Shown: positions 39,090 through 48,668 of the stretch, piece by piece
How the letters are laid out: each line of letters starts with the position of its first letter
Position numbering within the stretch: the stretch's first letter is position 1
From: Sipunculus nudus
Taxonomy: Eukaryota > Annelida > Sipuncula > Golfingiida > Sipunculidae
Direction: 5' to 3'
Length of the DNA stretch: 64,000 bases
Assembly: GCA_026874595.1 (NCBI GenBank)
Contig: JAPPUL010000071.1
Span: 186,001-250,000 of the forward strand
Made by a program: the position numbers and the translations under genes
The notes under the pieces: generated by a model
Seen by the model: only the letters and a program-made list of their open reading frames with translations
Databases searched by the model: none
Told to the model about the DNA's origin: nothing

Positions 39090-39968
39090 TTGAGTGATTT
39101 CAAGATCGGCTTTATCGGCCTTGGCAATTTGGGCTCTGCTATATTAACGCGTTTTAGCTCTATTCATAAAAACAATATTTTTGTTTGGAATAGAACTAAA
39201 AAAGAAAACTTCTCCAAAAGCCCTTTTTCTTTTTGTCAAAACCCCGCTCAGCTTGCGCAAAATTCAGACCTAATATTTATATGTCTATTTGATAGTAATG
39301 CTGTATCTGATGTCTTCTTAGGCACAAATGGTTTACTACAAAAGCACAAGAACTTAGAAAATAAAATCATTGTTGACTTAACTTCTAATCATTATGAGCA
39401 TGTTTTAAAGTTCTATGACTTTGCTTTTAGATATAACTTCCAATATCTTGAATGTCCTGTACTCGGTAGTGTTAGCCCTGCTTTGAAAGGTTTGCTTACT
39501 GCTCTTGTAAGTGGTAACAAAAGTGCTTTTGATTATGCTTATCAATATATTAAAGTCTTTGCTTCTAATATTTTCTTCCTCGAAGAAAAAGCCCTCGCTT
39601 CCAAAATGAAAGTTATTAATAATCTTGTCTTGGCTAACTTTATGACTGCTCTTGCTGAGGCTTTGGTTTTAGGGCAGAATATCGGAATCGACAAAGCTGC
39701 CGTTTTGGATATTCTTGATAAGGGGGGGGGGAAGTCTCTTGTTCTTTCTGCTAAAAAGGATAAGCTCTTAAATAACGATTTCTCTACCCATTTCTCTAGT
39801 GCTCTTATGTTAAAAGACTTGAAAGCCCTTTCTGATCTTGCTTTTGATATTAAAACATCTGTCCTCTCTGCTGCTGTCTCTAAGGAAATCTTTGCTCTAA
39901 CTTTCCAAAAGAATATTAGTCAACTCGATGTCTCCGCCATATACAAAATATTTAATCAGGAAGTTTAA
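39090..39968 (+). CDS. 3-hydroxyisobutyrate dehydrogenase-type oxidoreductase
   Basis: A 292-residue beta-hydroxyacid dehydrogenase. The NAD(P) motif IGFIGLGNLGSAIL is at the start. IFICLFDSNAVSDVF, VDLTSNHYEHV, LECPVLGSVSPALKG and the catalytic-Lys segment KMKVINNLVLANFMTALAEAL follow. The acid substrate cannot be told. The start is TTG at 39090, placed 8 nt after CGAGG; an ORF from 39057 would add an unlikely hydrophobic lead. A run of nine G (39721 region) makes a homopolymer inside the gene but the frame is intact. Confidence 0.82.
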   Translation: MSDFKIGFIGLGNLGSAILTRFSSIHKNNIFVWNRTKKENFSKSPFSFCQNPAQLAQNSDLIFICLFDSNAVSDVFLGTNGLLQKHKNLENKIIVDLTSNHYEHVLKFYDFAFRYNFQYLECPVLGSVSPALKGLLTALVSGNKSAFDYAYQYIKVFASNIFFLEEKALASKMKVINNLVLANFMTALAEALVLGQNIGIDKAAVLDILDKGGGKSLVLSAKKDKLLNNDFSTHFSSALMLKDLKALSDLAFDIKTSVLSAAVSKEIFALTFQKNISQLDVSAIYKIFNQEV

Positions 39969-40199
39969 GCTTTATAACATTTTTACCTTTTTCTCACTTT
40001 TTCTCACTGATCTGGCCATTTACGCATACTTACTATAAGTTTTTTTAACTTTTTATCCGAAACCCATTTGGGGTGTTATTCTTACTATAGATTATTCTTG
40101 TTTAGTAGAGGCTGTGTTTTATTATATTTTTTATTATATTTTATTACACCATCTTTATTTGCAATGTTTTGGTTTTGCTTTTTTACAAGGAGGTTTTTT

Positions 40200-41114
40200 A
40201 TGTTTAAATCCAGACTGCTTTTTACCATTTGCGCTTCTTTTGCTTTAGTCTTATTCATTAAGACCAGCGGAGACTCTTTTAATATTAGCTCCATTAACAG
40301 GCATTTACAACCTCAGAATAGTATGCCCACTTATTCTTATGCTGTTGACGGATTTGAAGTTCTTGGCGAGTGGAGTGTTCGATTCTCTCGTTTCCGCTCT
40401 GACACTTGTGGGGATACATTAAATGACCAAAAGGATTATCAAGACGATTCTGAATGGTTCGGATGGTTTGTTGCCGATGGGAAGAACCTGAAACCTAATG
40501 GCATTTTGCCTGAATTCGTATATCGTAATGCTTCTTTTTTTAAACAAGAACAAAAGACTATATTGGGCCTTAAAGCTTGTTGGGATAAGAAGGCTTTTCA
40601 TTCCATAACCCTTGAGCCTGTTAATAACTTAGCTTCTTCTAAGAAAGAGCGTTACAGCTTAAATAAGTTCGGCCGATATCCTGATGAACCCTCCGGTTAT
40701 AAAGAACTTGATACTGCTTCTTTTCTCAACTACACTAAAAGTTCTTATGTTGCGATCCCTGCTTTTACTCGCGAAATATCTATAATTGCTTGGATTAATA
40801 ATTACAATCGATACTCCTTAGCTTTTCATGTTGAGGATGAAAAAGGTATGGTGCACATCCTTAAAGCTGGCTATATTAAACCTAATGGCTGGCATAAATT
40901 AACTGCTAATATCCCTTATCATATTCACAAAGCTAATTCTCCTCTAAAGTTGCGTAAAATTAAATTGACTACTAACCCTGTTCAGTCTATTGAGGATGAT
41001 ACCTACATTTACCTCGACTTTATGCATGCTAAAATGATTGTTACTGATCCTAACTTATATGGCAAGGATATTGAACGACCTAATCTCATGTGGCAGTTTA
41101 GAGTCTCTAAATAA
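40200..41114 (+). CDS. FlaA-like flagellar sheath protein, second copy
   Basis: A 304-residue exported protein with a signal peptide (KSRLLFTICASFALVLF). It has EVLGEWSVRFSRFRSDTC, LGLKACWDKKAF, REISIIAWINNYNRYSLAFHV and then AGYIKPNGWHKLTANIPYHI, which aligns with the GWRTL region of the FlaA at 32484-33533. It is therefore likely a second flagellar filament outer layer subunit, as many spirochaetes have. AAGGAGG precedes the ATG by 7 nt. It is encoded on the lagging strand, opposite to flaA. Confidence 0.8.
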   Translation: MFKSRLLFTICASFALVLFIKTSGDSFNISSINRHLQPQNSMPTYSYAVDGFEVLGEWSVRFSRFRSDTCGDTLNDQKDYQDDSEWFGWFVADGKNLKPNGILPEFVYRNASFFKQEQKTILGLKACWDKKAFHSITLEPVNNLASSKKERYSLNKFGRYPDEPSGYKELDTASFLNYTKSSYVAIPAFTREISIIAWINNYNRYSLAFHVEDEKGMVHILKAGYIKPNGWHKLTANIPYHIHKANSPLKLRKIKLTTNPVQSIEDDTYIYLDFMHAKMIVTDPNLYGKDIERPNLMWQFRVSK

Positions 41115-41192
41115 ACATTATTATTTAATTTAGTCTCTATACTTGTTACAAATGCTTGTTACAACTGCTCGTGCAGATAATATAACCTTACG

Positions 41193-42272
41193 TCATATTA
41201 TATTATACTGCCCTTTATTTATACGTATAAATACATTAGTATTCTCTTCAAGATAAGAGCTTCCGAGGCTATGGACGTTATCAACAAACAGTAAATGCCC
41301 ATTAACGTCTATACTGTATCTAAAAGCGCTGCCAAGAAATTCTCTATGCATAATCTTGCCGCTTATAATTATATCATCTTTTTGTCTTGGTTTAGTTTTT
41401 GTAATTGATACATTCTGCGGACGGAAAACTAAACTTGCATTATCCTTAACTTCTTCATCTATGTTTATTCTTAATCCGTTTGTGCTTATAAAAACGTTTT
41501 GTTTATTTTTTTTATCAGACTTTATTTTTCCTGTAATAACATTGGCAGAGCCAAGGAATTTTGCAACGAATAAGTTTTTAGGCGTATCATAAAGTTCTAT
41601 AGGTTTTCCAACTTGGTTAATTAATCCCTTATCAAGCACAGCCATTCTATCTGAAATACTGTTTGCTTCTTCTTGATCATGAGTTACAAATATTGTTGTT
41701 AAACCTAATTTCCGTTGTAGGGTTAATATATCTGTTCTCATTTGTATTCTTAAGTTTGCGTCAAGATTAGATAAAGGTTCATCAAGTAGTAGTACTCGAG
41801 GTTCTATGACAATGGTCCTTGCCAAAGCAACACGTTGTTGTTGGCCTCCAGACAGTTCATTTGGTCTTTTGTTTGCAAACTCTTGTAGCTCAACTAGACT
41901 AAGTGCTTTATCAACACGCTTATTTATTTCCTCTTTAGAAACTTTACGTTCCTCTAAACCAAATGCAACATTTTTTCTAACACTCATATGAGGCCATAGT
42001 GCATAATTCTGGAAGACCATCCCTACATTGCGCTTCCAAGGAGGTATATTTGTTACATTTTGTTTATCGATAAATATTTTTCCTTTTGGCTTTGGACCAA
42101 AACCTGCAATAGAGCGAAGCAGTGTTGATTTTCCTGAGCCTGAGGGTCCTAAAAAGGCAAAGAATTCACCAGCTTTAATATTTAAGCTAATATCTTTAAG
42201 TACATTAGTTTTGCCAAATGTGATACTTAGATTTTCAATTTTTATATCAACAGATTGGTGTTTTTGGCCCAT
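41193..42272 (-). CDS. Fe3+-type ABC importer, ATP-binding protein
   Basis: A 359-residue ATPase of the FbpC/PotA group. The Walker A motif is FLGPSGSGKSTLLRS, the signature is LSGGQQQRVALART and the Walker B is VLLLDEPLSNLDANL, with FVTHDQEEA as the switch region. A C-terminal TOBE-like domain (about 240-355) follows. It is the last of three genes that code for a complete importer. The coding strand is T-rich rather than A/G-rich, unlike its leading-strand neighbours. Confidence 0.88.
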   Translation of the reverse strand: MGQKHQSVDIKIENLSITFGKTNVLKDISLNIKAGEFFAFLGPSGSGKSTLLRSIAGFGPKPKGKIFIDKQNVTNIPPWKRNVGMVFQNYALWPHMSVRKNVAFGLEERKVSKEEINKRVDKALSLVELQEFANKRPNELSGGQQQRVALARTIVIEPRVLLLDEPLSNLDANLRIQMRTDILTLQRKLGLTTIFVTHDQEEANSISDRMAVLDKGLINQVGKPIELYDTPKNLFVAKFLGSANVITGKIKSDKKNKQNVFISTNGLRINIDEEVKDNASLVFRPQNVSITKTKPRQKDDIIISGKIMHREFLGSAFRYSIDVNGHLLFVDNVHSLGSSYLEENTNVFIRINKGQYNII

Positions 42273-42273
42273 A

Positions 42274-44010
42274 TTATTTCTCTTTTAGATCGCTTTTAGT
42301 TTTATATTTTGTTTTTTCGATAATTTTGTTAGAAAAGTATGTCGCAATACCTACGATTATAACAGCTATAATGCCTAAAGCAGCTCCAGGCCCACGTCCT
42401 GCCGCAGTTTGCATAAAAATGTATATACCATATGAAAGAGGTGCATCATTCTCGCTTGCCACTAACATAAGAGTTGCCGATAGTTCGACTGCAGCCGTTG
42501 CAAAGCTTGTAATAAACCCCGCAATTATTCCTCCAGTCATTAAAGGGATAGTGATTCGTTTAACAGTCCGCCATTTATTTGCTCCGATATTTTCAGCAGC
42601 TTCTTCAAGAGACAGGGCAACTTGTTGTAAAGCAGCAACACAAGCCCTTAGAGCATATGGCAAACGACGAATTGCAAGAGCAATAATTATTATGCCCCAC
42701 CAATTTGCCAAGGAAACATTTGCAAACGGTAATTCAATATCATAAAACATACGTAGATAGCCAATCCCAAGTGCAACACCAGGAATAGCAACAGCACTCA
42801 TTGCAATAAAATCAAGAGCCTTGCTACCCCAAATGCGTGTACGCCAAACAATATAAGCAATAGCAACACCCAATATAACATCAATAAGTCCCGCAAGTCC
42901 TGCATAAAGCAGTGTATTGGTAATAAACATATTAGAGGAAGTGAACATCTGTACATAATGAGCTAGTGTAAATCCATCGGGAAGCGGACTAAATGACCAT
43001 ATACTTGCAAATGAGAGTAGTAATAGTGCAAGATGCGGAGATAGTACAAATAATAAGATTATAGATATTGTAATATAGGCTATAGTTTTTTCCCATATCC
43101 TTAGGTCTCGTCGCATAAGACCTCCACCACCTTTTTGTGTAGTAGAATAATCTTTATTTTTAGTTGCCCAAAACGAAACCCACATTGAGAACAAAGAAAA
43201 TAGTATAAGTATTACAGATATAACATATCCTATTGGGTCTGAGATGCCAACAGAGCTAATTCTTAGATAGGCTTGAGGGGCTAACATATTATTAACATTT
43301 AATAATAGTGGTGTCCCAAGATCATCAAATACTTTAAGGAATACTAAAGATGCTCCTGCAACATATCCAGGCATAGCAAGCGGAAATACTATACGTCTAA
43401 ATAATCTAAGGCCTTTTGAACCAAGATTTAAAGCTGCTTCTTCCATCGAGCGATCAATGTTTTTTAGGCTTGCCGATAAGTTTATTAATATAAAAGGAAA
43501 ATAGTGTATAGATTCAACTAGAATAACTCCATTTAATCCTTTCATAAAAGGTATAGTAAATCCCAAATATTTAGATAATAAAAGGTTTACACTTCCGTTA
43601 CTGCCGAAAAATAGTAACATAGCAACAGCCCCGACAAATGGCGGCATAATAAGAGGTATTACTCCAAGTGTTTGAATAATTGCTGTACCGCTGAAGTTGA
43701 ATCGAGTAGTAAAGTAAGCTAAAGGTATTGCAATTATAGTTGAAACTATAACTGTCATTATAGATACATATATAGAATTCAGAAACGATTCTTGAAACAA
43801 AGATGCATTAAAAAAGTCAATAAAGTTGTTAAGCGTAATATTACCATTTACATCTTGGAAGGCGATAAATATAACTTTAACAATTGGCAGTATTAGTACA
43901 AATGTTAAGAATATTGCAATGGCTGTTGCTATAGTTATTGGTCCCCACTGGTATGACGAAAGCTTTAATACTAGAGACGATTTTCTGATACGGTTATTTC
44001 GTTGTTTCAT
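42274..44010 (-). CDS. Fe3+-type ABC importer, fused permease
   Basis: A 578-residue membrane protein that fuses two permease halves, as FbpB does. Each half carries the EAA loop that contacts the ATPase: EEAALNLGSKGLRLFRRIVFPLAMPG and EEAAENIGANKWRTVKRITIPLMTGG. About twelve membrane segments are visible. It sits 1 bp from the ATPase gene and 45 bp downstream of the binding protein. Substrates for this group include iron, but polyamine or phosphonate transport is also possible. Confidence 0.88.
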   Translation of the reverse strand: MKQRNNRIRKSSLVLKLSSYQWGPITIATAIAIFLTFVLILPIVKVIFIAFQDVNGNITLNNFIDFFNASLFQESFLNSIYVSIMTVIVSTIIAIPLAYFTTRFNFSGTAIIQTLGVIPLIMPPFVGAVAMLLFFGSNGSVNLLLSKYLGFTIPFMKGLNGVILVESIHYFPFILINLSASLKNIDRSMEEAALNLGSKGLRLFRRIVFPLAMPGYVAGASLVFLKVFDDLGTPLLLNVNNMLAPQAYLRISSVGISDPIGYVISVILILFSLFSMWVSFWATKNKDYSTTQKGGGGLMRRDLRIWEKTIAYITISIILLFVLSPHLALLLLSFASIWSFSPLPDGFTLAHYVQMFTSSNMFITNTLLYAGLAGLIDVILGVAIAYIVWRTRIWGSKALDFIAMSAVAIPGVALGIGYLRMFYDIELPFANVSLANWWGIIIIALAIRRLPYALRACVAALQQVALSLEEAAENIGANKWRTVKRITIPLMTGGIIAGFITSFATAAVELSATLMLVASENDAPLSYGIYIFMQTAAGRGPGAALGIIAVIIVGIATYFSNKIIEKTKYKTKSDLKEK

Positions 44011-44055
44011 ATATTTAACATATGCAAGCTCTTTTTAATTATATTAATAGCTATT

Positions 44056-45408
44056 TCACATCATAGAGATTGCCTTTTTGGCTAATTCTTCAGCCTCTTT
44101 ATAATTTTTCTGAATAAACTCATCCCACTTAGCCTCAACTTCTGCCTGCCTGCCTGTTACTTTATCCGTAGCTTTTTTACGTTTTTTAGTAAAAATCGCA
44201 CTAAATTCTTTATTGTTAGCCTTTGCCTCATCAATAGGTACTGCTACTAATAATTCTTTTGCTTTTTCAATAAGGGCTTTTGCTTTTAAATTTGGTGTTG
44301 ACAAAGCATTTAATTCTCCAGATGCATCATGTATAGCTTTGGTAGCTTTTCGTAGGGCCTCCATACGATATGTAATCATGACGTCAAATAAGGAGTTAAC
44401 CAAATTATATCTAGTTTTAGATAAATTAAGATCAAAATATAAAGCGGTTTTAAGCGAGTTATCGGTAAAAGGGTTTGGAAAGTGTTTAGGAGCTTTTGTA
44501 TAAGTTTTGGGATTTACTGGCAGTCGCCGTATTTTCGGGTCTAATAATATTTCTTGTCCTTCATCCGATAATATAAAATCAATGAATTTAACAGCCATTT
44601 CTTTATTTGGTGCATTTTTTATGATAGCGATATTTGCGGGGACTAAAGATGTTTTTGGAGGATATATAAATTCAACAGGAAACCCTGCTCCTTTTGAAGA
44701 TAATCCAAAAAAGTCGATAACTATACCAATACCAAAATCTCCACTATTTACTCCGTCAGGAACTCCAAAACTCCGTTCAGTAACTGTTCTAAAATTCCCT
44801 GCAATGAATTTCATAGTCTCCCAACCTTTAGTCCAACCTTCAGATTGTAGGATAGTCTCTAATGTAAGATGAGTGGTGCCTGAACGAGAAGGAGAAGACA
44901 TCGCAACATGATTAAAATAGACAGGTTTTTTTAAGTCTTCCCAATCTTTTGGTGCTGGTAGTTCTTTTGCTTTTGTATAGCGAGTATTCCACATGATTCC
45001 ATAACCTGCTGCTGCAAAACCTTTATAATACCCTTCTGGATCATTAATTGGGAAGGAGCCTATTTTATTAGGTATTCCGCTTATGTTTACTTCATGTTTT
45101 TGTAGTAAATTGTTTTCTTTTAGTACTTCAAAAGCATCTGGAGCGGATGCCCAAAATAAGTCTGTATTATTTTTTGATGCTGTTTCTTGAATATACTTTA
45201 TACTAGACGATGTAGACTTATTAAGAATTGTTACCTTTAGATTTGCATTTTTATCTTCAAATGCATTTTTAAAACTTGTTGTTAGGTCTTTAGGGAAGGA
45301 TGTAACGATTGATAAAGTATTTTTCTCCGTCGAGCAGGATGTTTTAACTACTATACCAAGCAGAAGTACAACTATAAATACTCGAAACTTTATTGATATT
45401 AGTTTCAT
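44056..45408 (-). CDS. ABC importer substrate-binding lipoprotein
   Basis: A 450-residue periplasmic-binding protein. The ATG at 45408 is supported by AAGGAGG upstream; an upstream ORF start at 45453 would add 15 residues. A hydrophobic leader ends at VVKTSCSTEKN, a likely lipobox. The mature part has the class II pattern: LSIVTSFPKDLTTSFKNAFE, TDLFWASAPDAFEVLKEN, YGIMWNTRYT and GDFGIGIVIDFFG. It lacks the tyrosine pair typical of FbpA in a recognisable place, so an iron substrate is only probable. First gene of the operon. Confidence 0.82.
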   Translation of the reverse strand: MKLISIKFRVFIVVLLLGIVVKTSCSTEKNTLSIVTSFPKDLTTSFKNAFEDKNANLKVTILNKSTSSSIKYIQETASKNNTDLFWASAPDAFEVLKENNLLQKHEVNISGIPNKIGSFPINDPEGYYKGFAAAGYGIMWNTRYTKAKELPAPKDWEDLKKPVYFNHVAMSSPSRSGTTHLTLETILQSEGWTKGWETMKFIAGNFRTVTERSFGVPDGVNSGDFGIGIVIDFFGLSSKGAGFPVEFIYPPKTSLVPANIAIIKNAPNKEMAVKFIDFILSDEGQEILLDPKIRRLPVNPKTYTKAPKHFPNPFTDNSLKTALYFDLNLSKTRYNLVNSLFDVMITYRMEALRKATKAIHDASGELNALSTPNLKAKALIEKAKELLVAVPIDEAKANNKEFSAIFTKKRKKATDKVTGRQAEVEAKWDEFIQKNYKEAEELAKKAISMM

Positions 45409-45778
45409 AATCCTATCCTCCTTAAAATCTAATCTAAATATAAGATATTTCAAAAAATACAGTAAATAAAAATTTAAAACTATAAATACTTACTTTTTTA
45501 TGCTAAATCCCTATATCTATTGGGTTTAAAGTGTTTTTATATCTGTTTTTTGCCTATTACATACTCCTCATACCTAAATGTCTAATGTCTAATTTTATTT
45601 AGTCGACTTTATTTATTGTTGCAAGGATATTGTCAATTAGTTGTTCATAACTTTTTGAATGCTTACAACATGCTTTTGTAATACTTTGTGAGCCTTAGTT
45701 TTAACTCTAGCTTGATTTATTCATTTTGTTTGCAACTTGTCTATAACGTTTTTATTTTATGTTTATTATGGTCTTTAG
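45409..45778. other. Probable replication-origin region upstream of dnaA
   Basis: This AT-rich gap of 370 bp lies between the binding-protein gene and dnaA. The base skew of the window reverses across it and dnaA. No consensus DnaA boxes (TTATCCACA) were seen; the nearest are degenerate, such as TTATAGACA on the minus strand near 45740. TGTCTAA is tandemly repeated near 45579-45594. The segment must also hold a promoter for dnaA. The call as origin rests on position and skew, not on binding sites. Confidence 0.55.
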
Positions 45779-47161
45779 ATGTCAATAGAATCTTATGAAC
45801 TTATTTTTGAGTATCTTAATAAAACCTTCCCGAAAGATAGGGAACTTTGGCTTGATTATATCAAGTTTATGTCTAAAGACAATGACAAAATACTTCTGTC
45901 TGTTCCCAATAACCTTTATAAAGAACGGGTTGAAGATAAATATATACCTGCTCTTAAAGACTTTATTAGAAAACGCTTTAACTCAAAACTTGAGATTCTA
46001 GTTTATATTTCAGGTTCTGATGAAGCTTCACAACAAAAAAACTTATCAGATCAATTCAAAACATTAAGTTCTAATAAAAATCAAGATTTTCAAAAACAAA
46101 AGAACTCAAAATCAAAAAATCCCTCAAAAAAGCACTCTTTAGAACAAAGACATACCTTTGAGCAGTTTGTAGTCGGAATAAATAGTCAACTTGCTTACGC
46201 TGCGGCTAAACGAATAGCAGAATACCCAGGCACAGATTATAATCCTTTATTTATATATGGTGGCGTTGGACTTGGTAAAACCCACCTTATGCAAGCTATA
46301 GGTCATGATATTTCTAAAAATGATCCTTTAATGCAAGTAATATACATAACAAGCGAACAATTTACAAATGAGTATATTAATTCTTTACAAAAAGGTCGCG
46401 TACATGCATTTCGTCTTAAATTCCGTTACTCAGATATTCTTTTAGTCGATGATATACAATTCCTAGAACAAAAAGAAGGTATACAAGAAGAATTATTCCA
46501 TACTTTTAACATATTAAATCAATCAGGCAAACAAATGGTTTTTACAAGTGATCGTTCCCCACAGGAATTAAAGAAAGTAACAGATCGTTTAATATCTCGT
46601 TTTGCCTCAGGCTTAGTTGCAGATATAAAGCCACCAAATTTTGAAACAAGAAAAGCTATTATTAAAAAGAAACTTGTGAAATATAATATATTAATCAAAG
46701 ACGAAATCATAGACTTCCTCGCTAACAATATAACAAATAATGTACGAGATTTAGAAGCTGCAGTAATTAAGACTAAAGCAATTAAGAATCTGCTTAAAGA
46801 AGATTTAACTTTAAAAGTAGTTAGTGAGAATTTAAAAGATATCTTACAAAAAGAGATAATAAGTAAAAAGGTTAGCATAGAAGATATTCAAAAGCAGGTC
46901 GCCAAATATTATAATATTAGCTTTATTGATTTAAAATCAAAAAAAAGAAATAATTTAATCGTAAAACCTAGACACATATCCATTTACTTAGCTAAAGAGT
47001 TAACAAGCCTATCTACAACAGACCTTGGACATGAGTTTGGTGGCAGAACTCACTCGACAATAATATCTGCATATAATAAGATAGAAAAAGAGCTTAAGAA
47101 AAGTGAATCCATTCGTAATGACGTTGAGAATATAAAGATGAAGTTAAATCAATTAACCTAA
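45779..47161 (+). CDS. dnaA: Chromosomal replication initiator protein DnaA
   Basis: The AAA+ initiator, 460 residues. Domain I starts MSIESYELIFEYLNKTF and is followed by a Lys/Ser/Gln-rich linker (about 90-115). The ATPase core has HTFEQFVVGINSQLAYAAA, the Walker A motif YGGVGLGKTHLMQAI and Walker B DILLVDDIQFLE. The C-terminal DNA-binding helix-turn-helix ends in FGGRTHSTIISAYNKIE, a variant of the usual GGRDHTT signature. Its composition is A-rich and less G-rich than the genes to the right. The ribosome-binding site is weak. Confidence 0.97.
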   Translation: MSIESYELIFEYLNKTFPKDRELWLDYIKFMSKDNDKILLSVPNNLYKERVEDKYIPALKDFIRKRFNSKLEILVYISGSDEASQQKNLSDQFKTLSSNKNQDFQKQKNSKSKNPSKKHSLEQRHTFEQFVVGINSQLAYAAAKRIAEYPGTDYNPLFIYGGVGLGKTHLMQAIGHDISKNDPLMQVIYITSEQFTNEYINSLQKGRVHAFRLKFRYSDILLVDDIQFLEQKEGIQEELFHTFNILNQSGKQMVFTSDRSPQELKKVTDRLISRFASGLVADIKPPNFETRKAIIKKKLVKYNILIKDEIIDFLANNITNNVRDLEAAVIKTKAIKNLLKEDLTLKVVSENLKDILQKEIISKKVSIEDIQKQVAKYYNISFIDLKSKKRNNLIVKPRHISIYLAKELTSLSTTDLGHEFGGRTHSTIISAYNKIEKELKKSESIRNDVENIKMKLNQLT

Positions 47162-47478
47162 GCAAAACAAACAAAGCAAAATTAAGATTCAAAAACATAG
47201 CATTAGTGATAATAAAGCATATTAAAAGATTAAATTATTACAGATCTTTATAAAAAAAATATACTCTAAACTTAATATGCTTTGTTTATAAAAAAAACAA
47301 TGTTTTAAACAAGTTTTAAACTATATAAATCTTTACTAGATAAGCTACATAATCTATTTTAGACAAATAAACATGATATATTAAGAAGAATAATAGTTAT
47401 ATAATATTAATTTATATTTATAATTCATAGTTAAGTAAATAAATACAAATACTACTATCTAAAATGAGGAAATATATT
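47162..47478. other. dnaA-dnaN intergenic region, AT-rich
   Basis: This 317-bp region is very AT-rich and has no coding frame. It contains a perfect 12-bp inverted repeat (47214-47225 and 47272-47283) and two copies of GTTTTAAAC (47302-47310 and 47313-47321). It is the alternative or second half of the replication origin. No consensus DnaA box was found. The dnaN ribosome-binding site GAGGA lies at its right end. Confidence 0.6.
47214..47283. repeat. Perfect 12-bp inverted repeat in the origin region
   Basis: AAAGCATATTAA at 47214-47225 and TTAATATGCTTT at 47272-47283 are exact reverse complements separated by 46 bp of AT-rich sequence. It is too widely spaced for a terminator. It may be a protein-binding or cruciform site next to dnaA. 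Confidence 0.7.
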
Positions 47479-48603
47479 ATGGAATTTATATGTTTACAAG
47501 AGAATCTTGAAAAAATATTACGTTTATCAGAGCGAATGATCTCAACAAAAACAACAATACCCATGCTTGAGAATGTATTACTTGAAACAGACAATGATAA
47601 AGTATGGATAAATACAACAGACCTTGAAATAGGATTTAAATCCTGGGTAGAAGCTCAGATTATAACTGAGGGAACATTAACAGTAAGTGCAAAGAAATTA
47701 TTAGAAATAATAAGAAGTTTTCCCGTAGGAAATATAAAGATAATTCAAGTAAACAACAATTTACGAATACAATCAACAGATAAAAAAGTAAAGACGAGAT
47801 TTATGATACAAGGAATACCGAAAGATAATTATCCAGATATTCCTTTATTTGTAGAAGAGGATATATTAATTCTAAAAGATGAAGAACTTCAGGATGCGAT
47901 AAAAAAGACAATAGCATCTGTATCTAAGGACGAAACAAGATATTTTTTAAATGGAATACTATTTGAAATAACACAAGGAAAACAAGTATATGTTTCAACA
48001 GATGGTAAACGATTAACATATTTGAAGAAGGAAGAGGAGGGAGAATATAAAGAACTTAGAGTTATAGTTCCATCTAAAGTGCTACATGAAATATTGCGGA
48101 TATTAGAAAGTTATGAAAGTGAGAATAAAAAGACAAAGATATCAGTTACAGAAAAGCAAATATTTTTTAGGATAGGGGAGATGGAGATATTCTCAACCTT
48201 ATATGAAGGACAATTTCCAGATTATACAACAGTAATCCCAGAGCGAGGAGAGACGAAAATCGTATTAAATCGGAAAGTACTTGAGGATGCAATAAAGCGA
48301 GTATCGTTAATAGTAGATGAAAAGATATCATTAATAAGATTTGATATACGAGAAGGATTTTTAAGGGTGATGGGACGAAATGCGTTATTGGGTGAGGCAC
48401 AAGATGAAGTTGAGATAGATTATAAGGGAGAAGATATTGAGATAGCGTTTAATTATAGATATATCCTAGATGCAATAAAGGAAATAGAAGAGGAAGAGGT
48501 GGAAATTTATTTACAAAAAGACACAGGCCCAATGTTAATAAATGGTAAGGGAACACAAGATTACTTTTCAGTAATAATGCCAATGAAACTACCTACAAAT
48601 TAA
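47479..48603 (+). CDS. dnaN: DNA polymerase III beta sliding clamp
   Basis: The replication clamp, 374 residues. It starts MEFICLQENLEKILRLSERM, contains TIPMLENVLLETDNDKVWINTTDLEIGFKS, the middle domain GILFEITQGKQVYVSTDGKRL, and ends with GPMLINGKGTQDYFSVIMPMKL, the beta clamp C-terminus. The ATG at 47479 is preferred, with GAGGA 9 nt upstream; an ATG at 47464 would overlap the ribosome-binding site. It follows dnaA on the same strand, the usual order. Confidence 0.96.
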   Translation: MEFICLQENLEKILRLSERMISTKTTIPMLENVLLETDNDKVWINTTDLEIGFKSWVEAQIITEGTLTVSAKKLLEIIRSFPVGNIKIIQVNNNLRIQSTDKKVKTRFMIQGIPKDNYPDIPLFVEEDILILKDEELQDAIKKTIASVSKDETRYFLNGILFEITQGKQVYVSTDGKRLTYLKKEEEGEYKELRVIVPSKVLHEILRILESYESENKKTKISVTEKQIFFRIGEMEIFSTLYEGQFPDYTTVIPERGETKIVLNRKVLEDAIKRVSLIVDEKISLIRFDIREGFLRVMGRNALLGEAQDEVEIDYKGEDIEIAFNYRYILDAIKEIEEEEVEIYLQKDTGPMLINGKGTQDYFSVIMPMKLPTN

Positions 48604-48668
48604 ATATTAAGATAAAATAGATAAAAGAAGTAAATATGTAGTAAGATAAGACGTTTTAGAGAGAAAGA

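Noticed and set aside
45409-45778. Degenerate DnaA boxes such as TTATAGACA
   Set aside because: Two mismatches from consensus in very AT-rich DNA; not enough to call.
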